A DNA stretch of 64,000 bases, taken from the NCBI GenBank assembly GCA_902604065.1, contig CACKXF010000002.1, positions 1 to 64,000 of the forward strand. Direction: 5' to 3'. Below are positions 32,086 to 41,714 of this stretch, piece after piece. The stretch's first letter is position 1. Each line of letters starts with the position of its first letter. The notes beneath the pieces are model-generated. The model was not told the DNA's origin, did not search any database, and was given only the letters and a program-made list of their open reading frames with translations. The position numbers were made by a program, and so were the translations under genes. This DNA comes from an uncultured Pelagibacteraceae bacterium. Its GTDB lineage: Bacteria > Pseudomonadota > Alphaproteobacteria > Pelagibacterales > Pelagibacteraceae.

Positions 32086-32780
32086 ATTTTAAATTTTGAT
32101 TTTTTACTATCTTTTAAAAAACCTTTTACAGTTTCTAAAGTTAAAGCTTTGAAAGATTTTCCAAATGATCCCACTTTTTCGATAATTTTTGGTGGCATTG
32201 TGATAATATTACAATTAAGTTGTTTGGCTTGAATAAAATTATAGGCCTCTCTGGTGCTTGCCCACAAAACTTCAATATTTTTAAATTTTTTACACAATAA
32301 AATACTTTTTTTAAATATTGGAACAGGGTCTTTACCTTTATCAGCCATTCTACCAGCGAAAATTGATATTATGGACTTTGATTTTTTGTTTAATGATTTT
32401 AAAATTTTTTTTGTCTGATTTACCGTATATACAGAAGTAATATTAAGTTTAATGTTTTTTGAACTCAATTCTTTTATTACTGAGCCCATAAATTTTCCTT
32501 TAGAATTTACTACAGGAATTTTTACATATACATTTTTTCCCCATGAATTAATCTTATAGGCTTGTTTCAACATTTCCTTAGGATTGTCTGCAAACACTTC
32601 AAAAGAAATAGGTTTTTTTTTACAAAATTTTAATATTTTAAGAGAGTAATCTTTATAATTTTTTGCTCCAGATAATCTCATCAAACTAGGGTTGGTGGTG
32701 AAACCATCTACGACAGATTTATTATTATAGAATTTTATAGTCTTTAAATCAGCTATATCACAAAATATTTTTGTTTTCAT
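32082..32780 (-). CDS. tal: Transaldolase (short, FSA/TalC-like family)
   Basis: VDGFTTNPSLMRLSG, NVYVKIPVVNSKGK, ISIFAGRMADKGKDP. Confidence 0.88.
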   Translation of the reverse strand: MKTKIFCDIADLKTIKFYNNKSVVDGFTTNPSLMRLSGAKNYKDYSLKILKFCKKKPISFEVFADNPKEMLKQAYKINSWGKNVYVKIPVVNSKGKFMGSVIKELSSKNIKLNITSVYTVNQTKKILKSLNKKSKSIISIFAGRMADKGKDPVPIFKKSILLCKKFKNIEVLWASTREAYNFIQAKQLNCNIITMPPKIIEKVGSFGKSFKALTLETVKGFLKDSKKSKFKI

Positions 32781-34180
32781 TAATCTAAGTTTTTAACTAT
32801 ATCTTCTGTCATTTTCTTTGCGTCAGCAAATAACATTAAAGTGTTGTCTCTATAAAATAACTCATTATCTATACCGGCATAACCTGGAGATAAACTTCTT
32901 TTAACAAACAAAACTGATTTACATTTTTCCACATCTAAAACTGGCATCCCAAATATAGGACTTTTAGGATCGGTTTTTGCAATTGGATTGGTCACGTCAT
33001 TTGCACCTATAACAAAAGCAACATCTGAATTGGCAAAGTCATTATTTATATCTTCAAGCTCAAATACCTCATCGTAGGGAACATTTGCTTCTGCTAAAAG
33101 AACATTCATATGACCTGGCATTCTTCCGGCAACTGGGTGAATAGCATAAGTAACTTTAATGTCATTTTTTTTTAATTTATCTACCATTTCTCTAAGTGCA
33201 TGTTGAGCTTGTGCTACGGCCATACCATAGCCTGGTACTATTATAACAGAAGAAGCATTCTTCATTAAAAATGCTGCGTCCTCAGCGTTACCACTTTTGA
33301 CTGGTTTCTGATCTTTCTTTTCATTTTTGTTTATCGAATTGTCAGCTCCAAAACCACCAAGTATAACGCTAATGAATGATCTGTTCATAGCCTTACACAT
33401 TATATAAGAAAGAATAGCCCCTGAAGATCCGACTAAGGCACCTGTTATAATTAAAGCTGTATTTTCTAAAGTAAAACCTATTCCAGCTGCAGCCCAACCT
33501 GAATAAGAGTTAAGCATTGATATAACTACTGGCATATCTGCCCCACCAATTGGTATTATCAACAAAATTCCAACTAAAAAAGAAATTGTAATAACAATCC
33601 AAAAAATATTTTCTGATTGAGTTTTACATAAATAATAAATTAATACAAAAATCCCTATACCTAGAACTAGGTTTAAATAATGTTGTCCTAAAAAAGTAAC
33701 GGGCGAACCCGACATAATACCTCTGAGCTTTAGGAAAGCTATTATTGAGCCGGAAAAAGTTATTGCTCCAACAGCAGCCCCTATAGACATTTCAATTAAA
33801 CTAGCTAATTTAATATTTCCAATGCTTCCTAGATTAAAAGCAGCAGGATTTAAGAAAGCAGCGATGGCAACAAAAACTGCTGCTAAGCCTACAAGACTAT
33901 GAAAACCTGCAACCAATTCTGGCATTGCAGTCATTGGTATTTTAAAAGCAATATATGCTCCAATAGCTCCTCCGATAAGTAAAAAAATGATTACATAAAT
34001 TAAAGATGAAGAAAAATTTCCTACAGATAAAAATGTAACAACGATTGCAATTATCATTCCTGCAATTCCAAAGTAATTACCTTGTCTTGATGTGTCTGGT
34101 GAAGATAGTCCTCTTAGTGCAAGAATAAATAAGATTCCTGATACTAAATAAAATATTGCAGAAAGATTTGGAGATATCAT
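32780..34180 (-). CDS. pntB: NAD(P) transhydrogenase subunit beta
   Basis: PGYGMAVAQAQHALREMVDKL...YAIHPVAGRMPGHMNVLLAEANVPYDEVFELEDIN. Confidence 0.96.
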   Translation of the reverse strand: MISPNLSAIFYLVSGILFILALRGLSSPDTSRQGNYFGIAGMIIAIVVTFLSVGNFSSSLIYVIIFLLIGGAIGAYIAFKIPMTAMPELVAGFHSLVGLAAVFVAIAAFLNPAAFNLGSIGNIKLASLIEMSIGAAVGAITFSGSIIAFLKLRGIMSGSPVTFLGQHYLNLVLGIGIFVLIYYLCKTQSENIFWIVITISFLVGILLIIPIGGADMPVVISMLNSYSGWAAAGIGFTLENTALIITGALVGSSGAILSYIMCKAMNRSFISVILGGFGADNSINKNEKKDQKPVKSGNAEDAAFLMKNASSVIIVPGYGMAVAQAQHALREMVDKLKKNDIKVTYAIHPVAGRMPGHMNVLLAEANVPYDEVFELEDINNDFANSDVAFVIGANDVTNPIAKTDPKSPIFGMPVLDVEKCKSVLFVKRSLSPGYAGIDNELFYRDNTLMLFADAKKMTEDIVKNLD

Positions 34181-34488
34181 TTTTTCTTATCTTTCTTTTT
34201 TTTATACATTTGGAGCATTCTTTGAGTAACCAAAAAACCTCCAAAAATATTAATTGCGGCTAAAATAATTGCAATAAAACCAAAAGAACTTGAAATAGTA
34301 AATATATTTTCTGAAGAGCCAGCCAAAGCTGCTATTATTGCACCAACAATTATTACTGAAGAAATTGCATTAGTTACAGACATTAAAGGAGTATGCAAAG
34401 ATGGCGTAACGCTCCAAACTACATAATAACCAATAAAAATTGATAGAATAAATATACTTAGTCTAAATATAAATGGATCTATTTCCAT
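34177..34488 (-). CDS. NAD(P) transhydrogenase subunit alpha, membrane part
   Basis: YYVVWSVTPSLHTPLMSVTNAISSVIIVGAI. Confidence 0.94.
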   Translation of the reverse strand: MEIDPFIFRLSIFILSIFIGYYVVWSVTPSLHTPLMSVTNAISSVIIVGAIIAALAGSSENIFTISSSFGFIAIILAAINIFGGFLVTQRMLQMYKKKKDKKK

Positions 34489-34490
34489 AG

Positions 34491-35585
34491 CTAAACTTCC
34501 TTAATTAATGTTTTACTTATAATTTCATCTTCTAAATTGATATTGAAATCTTTTTTTTCTTTACTAAATAAATTACGTATAAAACTAAATAAATTTTTTG
34601 CATATAAACTTGATGCCGTTAGAGGCAGTCTATTCATTAGATTTTTAACTCCTATTATTTTTACGCCTTCAACTACATTAATTTTTCCAACTTCAGAAAA
34701 AGCAGAATTTCCACCTTGTTCAGCTGCAAGATCATAAACAATAGAACCGGGTTTCATTAATTTTACTAAATCCTCGCTTAAAATTCTCGGCGCTGGTTTA
34801 CCAGGAATTAACGCTGTACAAATTACTATATCGTTTTTTTTTAAAGCTTGATGCATCATCTCTGCTTGTTTTTTTTTGTAATCATCACTTGCCTCCTTGG
34901 CGTATCCTCCTTCAGTTTCCATATTTTCCGTTTGTTCAACGGTTAAAAATTTTCCACCAAGACTTTCTACTTGTTCCTTTGATGCCGACCTTACATCAGT
35001 AGCACTAACTATCGCTCCTAGTCTCTTTGCTGTAGCTATAGCTTGCAAACCTGCAACACCTGCTCCAATAACTAAAACTTTTGCTGCGGGGACAGTTCCT
35101 GCGGCTGTCATCATCATAGGTATAGCTTTATCAAATTCAAATATAGAATCAATTACTGCTCTATAGCCTGCTAAATTTGATTGGGAAGATAATACGTCCA
35201 TTGATTGTGCTCTAGTAATACGAGGTAACAATTCTAATGAAAAGGTGCTTACCTTTTTTTTTATAATTTCATTTACCTTTTTTTTATTTTTCGAAAGATC
35301 CAGCATTCCTATCAAAATAGTTTTTTCTCTCAAACTTTTAATTTCATTTTCTGAGGGACAATTAACTTTAATTAACATGTTACATGAGCTTAAAACTTCA
35401 TTTGAAGAAGATTTGATTTCAACCCCAATATTTGTATAGTCCTTATCTTGAATTCCCAGGTGACTTGCATAATCTTTTTCTATAAATACTTTTAATCCAA
35501 GACCTATGATATTTTTAGCAGTTTCAGGTGTAAGCGAAACTCTTTTTTCTAGTGTTAAATCTTCTTTAGTTGAACCAACAATCAT
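34491..35585 (-). CDS. pntA: NAD(P) transhydrogenase subunit alpha, soluble part
   Basis: MIVGSTKEDLTLEKRVSLTPETA...AKVLVIGAGVAGLQAIATAKRLGAIVSATDVR. Confidence 0.95.
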   Translation of the reverse strand: MIVGSTKEDLTLEKRVSLTPETAKNIIGLGLKVFIEKDYASHLGIQDKDYTNIGVEIKSSSNEVLSSCNMLIKVNCPSENEIKSLREKTILIGMLDLSKNKKKVNEIIKKKVSTFSLELLPRITRAQSMDVLSSQSNLAGYRAVIDSIFEFDKAIPMMMTAAGTVPAAKVLVIGAGVAGLQAIATAKRLGAIVSATDVRSASKEQVESLGGKFLTVEQTENMETEGGYAKEASDDYKKKQAEMMHQALKKNDIVICTALIPGKPAPRILSEDLVKLMKPGSIVYDLAAEQGGNSAFSEVGKINVVEGVKIIGVKNLMNRLPLTASSLYAKNLFSFIRNLFSKEKKDFNINLEDEIISKTLIKEV

Positions 35586-35600
35586 AAAAAATTTAATAGT

Positions 35601-35711
35601 TTATAGTAATGTTATAGCAAGAATTACCAGAATAGCTATTACGGCAATTGTTCCCCAAAGAACAAATTTGGTAAAACCTTCCCAGGTGCTTTTATGGTTT
35701 TTTTCATCCAT
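35601..35711 (-). CDS. 36-aa single-TM protein, resembles bacterial aa3-type cytochrome oxidase subunit IV family
   Basis: Not in the ORF track; reads MDEKNHKSTWEGFTKFVLWGTIAVIAILVILAITLL*. Confidence 0.65.
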   Translation of the reverse strand: MDEKNHKSTWEGFTKFVLWGTIAVIAILVILAITLL

Positions 35712-35718
35712 ATTCTAT

Positions 35719-35844
35719 CTAACCTTGTCTGGCTTTAAATTTAGGATTTTTTTTATTTATAATATACACTTTCCCTCTTCTCTTAACCAATTTGGAATTA
35801 AGATCTCTTTTTTTTAGGGATTTTAGTGAACTAGCTACTTTCAT
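35719..35844 (-). CDS. rpmJ: 50S ribosomal protein L36
   Basis: Not in the ORF track; reads [41 protein letters not shown]. Confidence 0.93.
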   Translation of the reverse strand: MKVASSLKSLKKRDLNSKLVKRRGKVYIINKKNPKFKARQG

Positions 35845-35853
35845 AATTTATTA

Positions 35854-35970
35854 GCCTGGCAACGTCCTACTCTCCCGTGCCTTAAGACAAAGTACCATCG
35901 GCGCTGAAGGACTTAACTTCCGAGTTCGGAATGGAATCGGGTATTGCCCCTTCGCAATAATTACCAGGCA
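35854..35970 (-). rRNA. rrf: 5S ribosomal RNA
   Basis: Reverse complement TGCCTGGTAATTATTGCG...CCCGATTCCATTCCGAACTCGGAAGTTAAG...GGGAGAGTAGGACGTTGCCAGGC with paired termini. Confidence 0.96.
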
Positions 35971-35974
35971 AGAT

Positions 35975-36003
35975 CTTATATTATTTTATAAATTAGATGT
36001 CTA
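35975..36003 (-). promoter_or_regulatory. Putative dedicated promoter of the solitary 5S rRNA gene
   Basis: Minus strand TAGACA (36003-35998), 17-nt spacer, TATAAG (35980-35975), 4 nt before the annotated 5S end at 35970. Confidence 0.4.
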
Positions 36004-36028
36004 TAAGAAAAATCAGCCTATAAAAGAG

Positions 36029-37438
36029 TTATAATTGCTTATTTAATAGTTTAATTTTAATTTCATGCAACCCGGTAGCAATACCTAAAATAAAAAATGT
36101 ATAGGCCGAATTAAAAGTTGAGAAAAAACTTCCAGAACTTTTAAATGGGAAAAATTGGATTAAAATTGCCAGAATTAACGAAAAAGTTATCCAGCTTGAA
36201 ATTTTATCTTTCTCAAGTAAATTTAACTTATAAGATTTATAATTGCTTAGTAATATTCTACAGACTGGAATAAGTAGTAAAAGTAAACCAGTAATACCTA
36301 AATCGTTAAGTATATCTAAATAAAAATTATGTGGGTGATTTTCACAGACTCGATTTGGTAGATATATTTTATCTACACAATAATTTCTAAAAGACTTAAT
36401 GCCTCCTCCCAATAAAGGTTTATCAAGAAAAAGTTCTATTGACGTTATAAATATAACTACATGACCAGTATAAAATGGTAATAAATCATATTCTTGTTTA
36501 AGTGTTTTATCTTCATACTTTTCTTTTATTTTTAATTCTGGAATTTGATGAAACTGAATTCCACTATTTTTATATTTTTCAAGTTCTGGATAATCTTTAT
36601 TGATTTCATCAAGAACAACAACTGGATTAGGGATTCCAATATAAAAATTTCTAAATTTTTTGTAAATCAACTCAGATTTCAACGCGATAGAAACAAAGAT
36701 AATTAAACTTAATACTACTGAAGAAATAATAAAGAATTTATTTCTCTTATTTTTATATAATAAACCAGACAACAAAAGAAAAAACATAAATAAGATTGTT
36801 GGCATTCTATTGCCCGCTAAAACTAAAGAACATAAAATTAATGACGCAATAGTTAATATAATTAAAAATAAAACTGATTTTTTTTGATTTTCAAAAAATA
36901 AAGGAATAGAAAAAAAACTTAAAGTCGCAAAAATCATTATATAACCACCTGCAATAAGTTCATTTTTAAAAACACTTGTATAATAAGTTGAAAAAGAATC
37001 TACGTAAACTGGTTCGAATCCAACCAAATTTTTCCCCAAAAAAAATTGTATAATTATATCAATTGAAATTACACTGACAATTCCCAATAAAAATGTTAAA
37101 TATTTTCTTAGATTAATATCTTTATTTAAAATAACTGTCTTTATCACCACAAAAAAAAGCAAATAACGTAAAAAGAGAACAGATTTGAATGCATCTGCAT
37201 TTGCTTTAAAGAAAAAGTAATTCAAATAAGAGCTAAAAAGTATTAATAAGAAAAAAAAAATAATAAAATTTAGCGTGATTTTATCATTCCAAATAAAAAT
37301 TTTTTTTCTGTAAAGTAAAATTCCTAGAATAGAAATAAATAATATAAAAAAATTTATTATAAGATTTCCAAAAATAAAACTAAATGGAAATAAATATATT
37401 AGAAATTGTAATGAACGTAATAATGAATTTTGTATCAT
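36029..37438 (-). CDS. O-antigen ligase/polymerase family membrane protein
   Basis: Many TM helices; GHVVIFITSIELFLDKPLLGGGIKSFRNYC...NHPHNFYLDILNDLGITGLLLLLIP typical of the WaaL superfamily. Confidence 0.85.
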   Translation of the reverse strand: MIQNSLLRSLQFLIYLFPFSFIFGNLIINFFILFISILGILLYRKKIFIWNDKITLNFIIFFFLLILFSSYLNYFFFKANADAFKSVLFLRYLLFFVVIKTVILNKDINLRKYLTFLLGIVSVISIDIIIQFFLGKNLVGFEPVYVDSFSTYYTSVFKNELIAGGYIMIFATLSFFSIPLFFENQKKSVLFLIILTIASLILCSLVLAGNRMPTILFMFFLLLSGLLYKNKRNKFFIISSVVLSLIIFVSIALKSELIYKKFRNFYIGIPNPVVVLDEINKDYPELEKYKNSGIQFHQIPELKIKEKYEDKTLKQEYDLLPFYTGHVVIFITSIELFLDKPLLGGGIKSFRNYCVDKIYLPNRVCENHPHNFYLDILNDLGITGLLLLLIPVCRILLSNYKSYKLNLLEKDKISSWITFSLILAILIQFFPFKSSGSFFSTFNSAYTFFILGIATGLHEIKIKLLNKQL

Positions 37439-37537
37439 ATTAATATTTAATACTTTTATTATTAATTTTTTACTAGAAAGTCTATAAATATTCTTTATTA
37501 TTAATTTTTGGGATTTTTAAAGAAAAAAATATTAAAA

Positions 37538-38251
37538 ATGAAAACAATCGGGATCGTAATACCTACATATAATGAGCAAGAGAATATATTAAGATTAATT
37601 AAAGGAATTAGAAAATATCTTAATTGTGTAATTTTGATCGTTGATGACTCTAATGATGCAAGTATAAAAAAAATACTATTAAAAAGTAGAATAAGGCATT
37701 TAAAATATTATAATAGGGGAAAAAAATCTGGGAGAGGATCTGCAGTTATATTTGGATTTAAAAAACTTATCAAAAAAAAAAAGATTTCTTGTTTTATTGA
37801 AATGGACGCAGATTTATCACACAATCCAACTGAATTAAAAAGAAATATAACTTTTTTTTATAAAAATTCTTTAGATCTTTTAATTGGAAGTAGATATCTC
37901 AAAGATAGTAAGATTATTAATTGGCCTTTATCAAGAAGAATCTTATCCAGATTATCCAATATTTTGGCTAGAACATTATTAGGGGTTCCAGTTAAAGATT
38001 ATACAAATGGTTATCGTTTTTATTCTAGAGAGGCAATTAAAACAGTTATAACTAAATGTAACAAAACAGGAGGTGGATTTATAATTTTATCTGAAATTAT
38101 TTTAGTCCTTTGGGGTAAGGGCTTTAAAATATCAGAAATAAAATCAATTTTTAAAAATAGGATAAGAGGAGAAAGTTCAGTTAATTTAAGACTAATTTTT
38201 GAGTCTTTAGCCGGTTTGTTTAAACTGTTTTTATTGAAAAAATCTTTTTAA
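37538..38251 (+). CDS. Family 2 glycosyltransferase (dolichol-phosphate mannosyltransferase-like)
   Basis: MKTIGIVIPTYNEQENILRLIKGI...FIEMDADLSHNPTEL; the listed ORF starts at TTG 37508, ATG 37538 is preferred. Confidence 0.88.
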   Translation: MKTIGIVIPTYNEQENILRLIKGIRKYLNCVILIVDDSNDASIKKILLKSRIRHLKYYNRGKKSGRGSAVIFGFKKLIKKKKISCFIEMDADLSHNPTELKRNITFFYKNSLDLLIGSRYLKDSKIINWPLSRRILSRLSNILARTLLGVPVKDYTNGYRFYSREAIKTVITKCNKTGGGFIILSEIILVLWGKGFKISEIKSIFKNRIRGESSVNLRLIFESLAGLFKLFLLKKSF

Positions 38252-39034
38252 TTTAAGTCTTTGAGGCTTATAGCCAATTTTTAATAATTTTTTTATATCA
38301 GCCACTTGGTAAGTTGGTTTGTTATAGCGAAACTTTATCTTTTTACTCATTTGAGAAGCTATTTTTTTTATAATAAATTGAATATTTGTCTTTTTACCGC
38401 TGGCAATATTTATTATTCCAGAAAATTTTTTGCTATATAAACAAAGAATTATTTCAGAGATTTGTTTTGTATCTAAAAAATCTCTATAATGATTGAGATT
38501 ATTTAAAACAATTATTTTCGACTTGTTTTCTAATTTTTTTTGGATACCTGGTATTACAAAATCTTTATCTTTGTTATCTAAAACACTGAATATTCTACCT
38601 ATGCAAAACTTTTTATTTTTAAGTTTTTTTTTTATATAATTTTCAGCTACTAGCTTAGTTTTTCCGTATTTTGAGATGGGATTTGTTTTAAAATTTTCTT
38701 TTATCTTTTTTTTATTGAATGGATATACATGAGAAGTGGATGCGAAAAAGAACCATTTAATATTTTTTCCATTATTTATAATTGAGTTTGTTAAATTTTT
38801 AGTGCCAGTTAAATTTACTTTTAATGCTTTTCTATAATTATTTTTTACTTTTTTGGTTGAAACTATTGCTGCCAAGTGAATTATAATGTCAAAACTATTT
38901 CTTTTGATCCATATGTCTACAAGTTTTTTTTTTGTAATATCTCCTTTAAATTTTATGAAATGAAATTTATTATTTTTTTTTAGTAAAGATTTTCCTAAAT
39001 TGCCTGTAGAGCCTGTTATACCACATCTTATCAT
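38231..39034 (-). CDS. NAD-dependent epimerase/dehydratase family protein (possible 4-ketoreductase)
   Basis: GITGSTGNLGKSLLK Rossmann motif, FFASTSHVYP...NPISKYGKTKLVAE (YxxxK). Confidence 0.8.
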   Translation of the reverse strand: MIRCGITGSTGNLGKSLLKKNNKFHFIKFKGDITKKKLVDIWIKRNSFDIIIHLAAIVSTKKVKNNYRKALKVNLTGTKNLTNSIINNGKNIKWFFFASTSHVYPFNKKKIKENFKTNPISKYGKTKLVAENYIKKKLKNKKFCIGRIFSVLDNKDKDFVIPGIQKKLENKSKIIVLNNLNHYRDFLDTKQISEIILCLYSKKFSGIINIASGKKTNIQFIIKKIASQMSKKIKFRYNKPTYQVADIKKLLKIGYKPQRLKLKRFFQ

Positions 39035-40275
39035 TAATAATTTGCTATTTTTAGTAACTTGTCAGTTAAAAAATTGAGTGTGCTTACACTCATGTCCTTG
39101 GTTGGCAAACCAATAAAAAAGCCTCTATCCTCAATTTCTTGTGAAACTTTAAAGTCTTCTTTTTTATATTTAAATTTATATAATTTACAACTTGGCTGAT
39201 TTAAAAAGTTTCCACTTAATATTGGCCTAGTTTCTACTCCATTTCCATTTAAATATTTTAAAAATTTTTCTTTTTGGTTTAAATATTTTTGATTAATTAA
39301 TAAAGGCAAACCAAACCAGCTTGGATCTAAATTCTCATTTTGTTCAAAAAAAGTATACTGATTATTCCAATTCTTATGGTTTTTAATATTATTTACAATT
39401 AATTTCCTATTTTTTGATCTTGATATTATCATTTTATTTAGCCTTTTAAGCTGGCTTAAGCCTATCGCTGCTGTGACATCCATTGGTCTTAGATTAAAAC
39501 CAGAATTTATGAAGTTGAAGTTATTTTTCTTATTTGATTTTTTTAAGCCTCTATCCCAGCCATGAGCTCGCATAGTGTGTAATAGATCATAATCTTCTTT
39601 TGTTTTACAAACTATCATTCCACCCTCGCCTGAAGTTATTTGATGAGAGTAATAAAATGAATAAGTACCAAAATCTCCGAATGTTCCTAAATATTTTGAC
39701 TTGAACTTTGAACCTAGAGCCTCACAAGTGTCTTCGATTAAATACATTTGATTTGATTTTATAAACTTTAAAAGTTTATCCATATTTGCAGAGTTTCCCA
39801 AAATATGAATATTCATGATCGCTTTTGTTCTGTTCTCTTTTTTCAAAAGATTTTCATCTATACAAAAGTTATTAATATTAACATCTACAAATTGAGGTTT
39901 TAAACCACATTGAACTAATGGCCATAAAGAAGTCGACCAACATACTGCGGGAATAATAAATTTATCACCAACTTTTAATCTATTTTTTTTTTTTGGATTC
40001 ACCAAAGCAAATGCGACAAGAAGATTTGCAGATGAACCTGAGTTAACCATTAATGAATATTTTGATCCTACAAATTTTGAAAAATAATTTTCAAATTTTC
40101 GTGTGATATCTGACATTGTAATCTTGCCACTTAGCAAAACTTCAATTCCACTCATGATATCCTCATTACTAAAACCTTTTTCTAAAAGTGGATAATTATT
40201 TGAACTTTTAAGACTATTTTTGTTTAGTTTGGTTATTATAGCTTCTAAAAATTTTGCATCTTTTTTCGAAATCAT
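39034..40275 (-). CDS. DegT/DnrJ-fold sugar 3-dehydratase (ColD/RfbH-like)
   Basis: Aspartate aminotransferase fold; YSHQITSGEGGM has His in place of the PLP-binding Lys, followed by MRAHGWDRG and NLRPMDVTAAIGLSQL as in ColD-like proteins. Confidence 0.8.
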   Translation of the reverse strand: MISKKDAKFLEAIITKLNKNSLKSSNNYPLLEKGFSNEDIMSGIEVLLSGKITMSDITRKFENYFSKFVGSKYSLMVNSGSSANLLVAFALVNPKKKNRLKVGDKFIIPAVCWSTSLWPLVQCGLKPQFVDVNINNFCIDENLLKKENRTKAIMNIHILGNSANMDKLLKFIKSNQMYLIEDTCEALGSKFKSKYLGTFGDFGTYSFYYSHQITSGEGGMIVCKTKEDYDLLHTMRAHGWDRGLKKSNKKNNFNFINSGFNLRPMDVTAAIGLSQLKRLNKMIISRSKNRKLIVNNIKNHKNWNNQYTFFEQNENLDPSWFGLPLLINQKYLNQKEKFLKYLNGNGVETRPILSGNFLNQPSCKLYKFKYKKEDFKVSQEIEDRGFFIGLPTKDMSVSTLNFLTDKLLKIANY

Positions 40276-40361
40276 AAAATTTTCATGAATTTTTATATTT
40301 AAATTCTCTTTAGATTAATACTCGTGAAACTTAACATAAAATTTTAATATTACTAATTATT

Positions 40362-41618
40362 TTAGGTCAGTATTTTAGATGAAAGTTGAAAATAATCATT
40401 AAAAACTGCTGATGCTAAATATAAAATTATATAAGTATAATATAAAATCATATTTTTCTCTTTTTCTAAAAAGTTGCCAGTTAATTTAGTGTTAATTAGT
40501 AAAAAAAGAATAAACAAAAACATAGGTTCAAAATTTTTTTGATAAATTATATACCCACTAAAACACAACAGTAATATTAAGAAAATAATTATATTTTTTT
40601 TATCTTCTTTGCAGATTATTAAGATAATAAAAAAACCAATTAACGAAGTTAAAAAGAAAAAGTACGGACTTTTGAAAAACAAATAAGATAATTTTAATAA
40701 GAAACCGCCACCAGCACCATTATTAAAATCAAAATAATTAAAGCCAACTAAAACAGGAATTAACGTTATTATAAACGCTAAAAATAAATTATGAAGAATA
40801 CTTCTTTTAATAATTTTAAAGTTATTTTTTGATAAACAAAACATAAAGAAAAATGGAATAAGGTAAAAACTCATTATAGAAGAATTTATTAATAGGGTAT
40901 TGTGATATCTTAAAGTAAAAAAAGCATTTTTGATTAATAAAGGATACTCATAAATAAGATAAAATCCAGGCAAGCTTAAAATGAATATAACAAGACATAT
41001 TTTAATTAACTCTTTGGTGTAAAGTTTTAAAACGAAAAAATATAAATAATAAAAAAATATAAAAGCATAATATTGTCGGGTATAAATCGCTGCTGCAAGG
41101 AAAATTGTGCTCAAAATAATAGGAAGTTTAATTACCTTAGTAGAACTTTTTTTCCAGATTAAAAAATAATAGGTCGAAAGTAAAAAAAATATAATTGCAG
41201 TGATGTGTGAATTTGCCCATAAGGCGGAATACCTATACGAAGGATATAAAAAAATAGATGCTGCTAAAGTTATTAAAACACTTTTTTTTAGATTAGGAAA
41301 TTTAACTTTGAGATTATAATAAAATAAAATTGGAACTGAGACTGAAATAATACTCATGACAAATCTGACTGCTTCTTGATTATTTAATAATTTATTTAAA
41401 TTGAATAAAATTAAATAATGTAAAGGGGTGTGCACTGTCCAAGTTGTTGGATCAGTAAAAATATCATTCTCTAGGGCTAGCACATAGTTCCAAGTAAAAT
41501 AAAAATCTTTCTTCGCTCCGGCTCCTGATATGGATTCTTCATTTAAAAAACCTATAAATAACGAAATTATAAATAAAAGGAAAATTGAATAAGATATAAT
41601 TGATTGTTTTATTTTCAT
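40362..41618 (-). CDS. Polytopic membrane protein, putative PMT/ArnT-like glycosyltransferase
   Basis: Multiple TM segments; TWTVHTPLHYLILFNLNKLL loop consistent with GT-C fold. Confidence 0.55.
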   Translation of the reverse strand: MKIKQSIISYSIFLLFIISLFIGFLNEESISGAGAKKDFYFTWNYVLALENDIFTDPTTWTVHTPLHYLILFNLNKLLNNQEAVRFVMSIISVSVPILFYYNLKVKFPNLKKSVLITLAASIFLYPSYRYSALWANSHITAIIFFLLSTYYFLIWKKSSTKVIKLPIILSTIFLAAAIYTRQYYAFIFFYYLYFFVLKLYTKELIKICLVIFILSLPGFYLIYEYPLLIKNAFFTLRYHNTLLINSSIMSFYLIPFFFMFCLSKNNFKIIKRSILHNLFLAFIITLIPVLVGFNYFDFNNGAGGGFLLKLSYLFFKSPYFFFLTSLIGFFIILIICKEDKKNIIIFLILLLCFSGYIIYQKNFEPMFLFILFLLINTKLTGNFLEKEKNMILYYTYIILYLASAVFNDYFQLSSKILT

Positions 41619-41714
41619 CTTTAGGCTTGTAGGTAAATTTATATTTGAAATACTTCTTAATGCAAGTGGAGAGAATTTAATAGAATTGGGAATAAATCAA
41701 GGAAGGAAAGATTT

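Noticed and set aside
37453-37512. Repeated TTATTATTAATTTTT twice in the waaL-like/GT2 divergent intergenic region
   Set aside because: Low-complexity AT-rich sequence; too short and too simple to call a regulatory repeat.
39034-40275. Calling this protein a standard DegT aminotransferase
   Set aside because: The PLP-binding Lys position reads His (SHQITSGEGG), unlike the LegC-like copy at 60229 (GNKTITCGGGG), so a dehydratase role is better supported.
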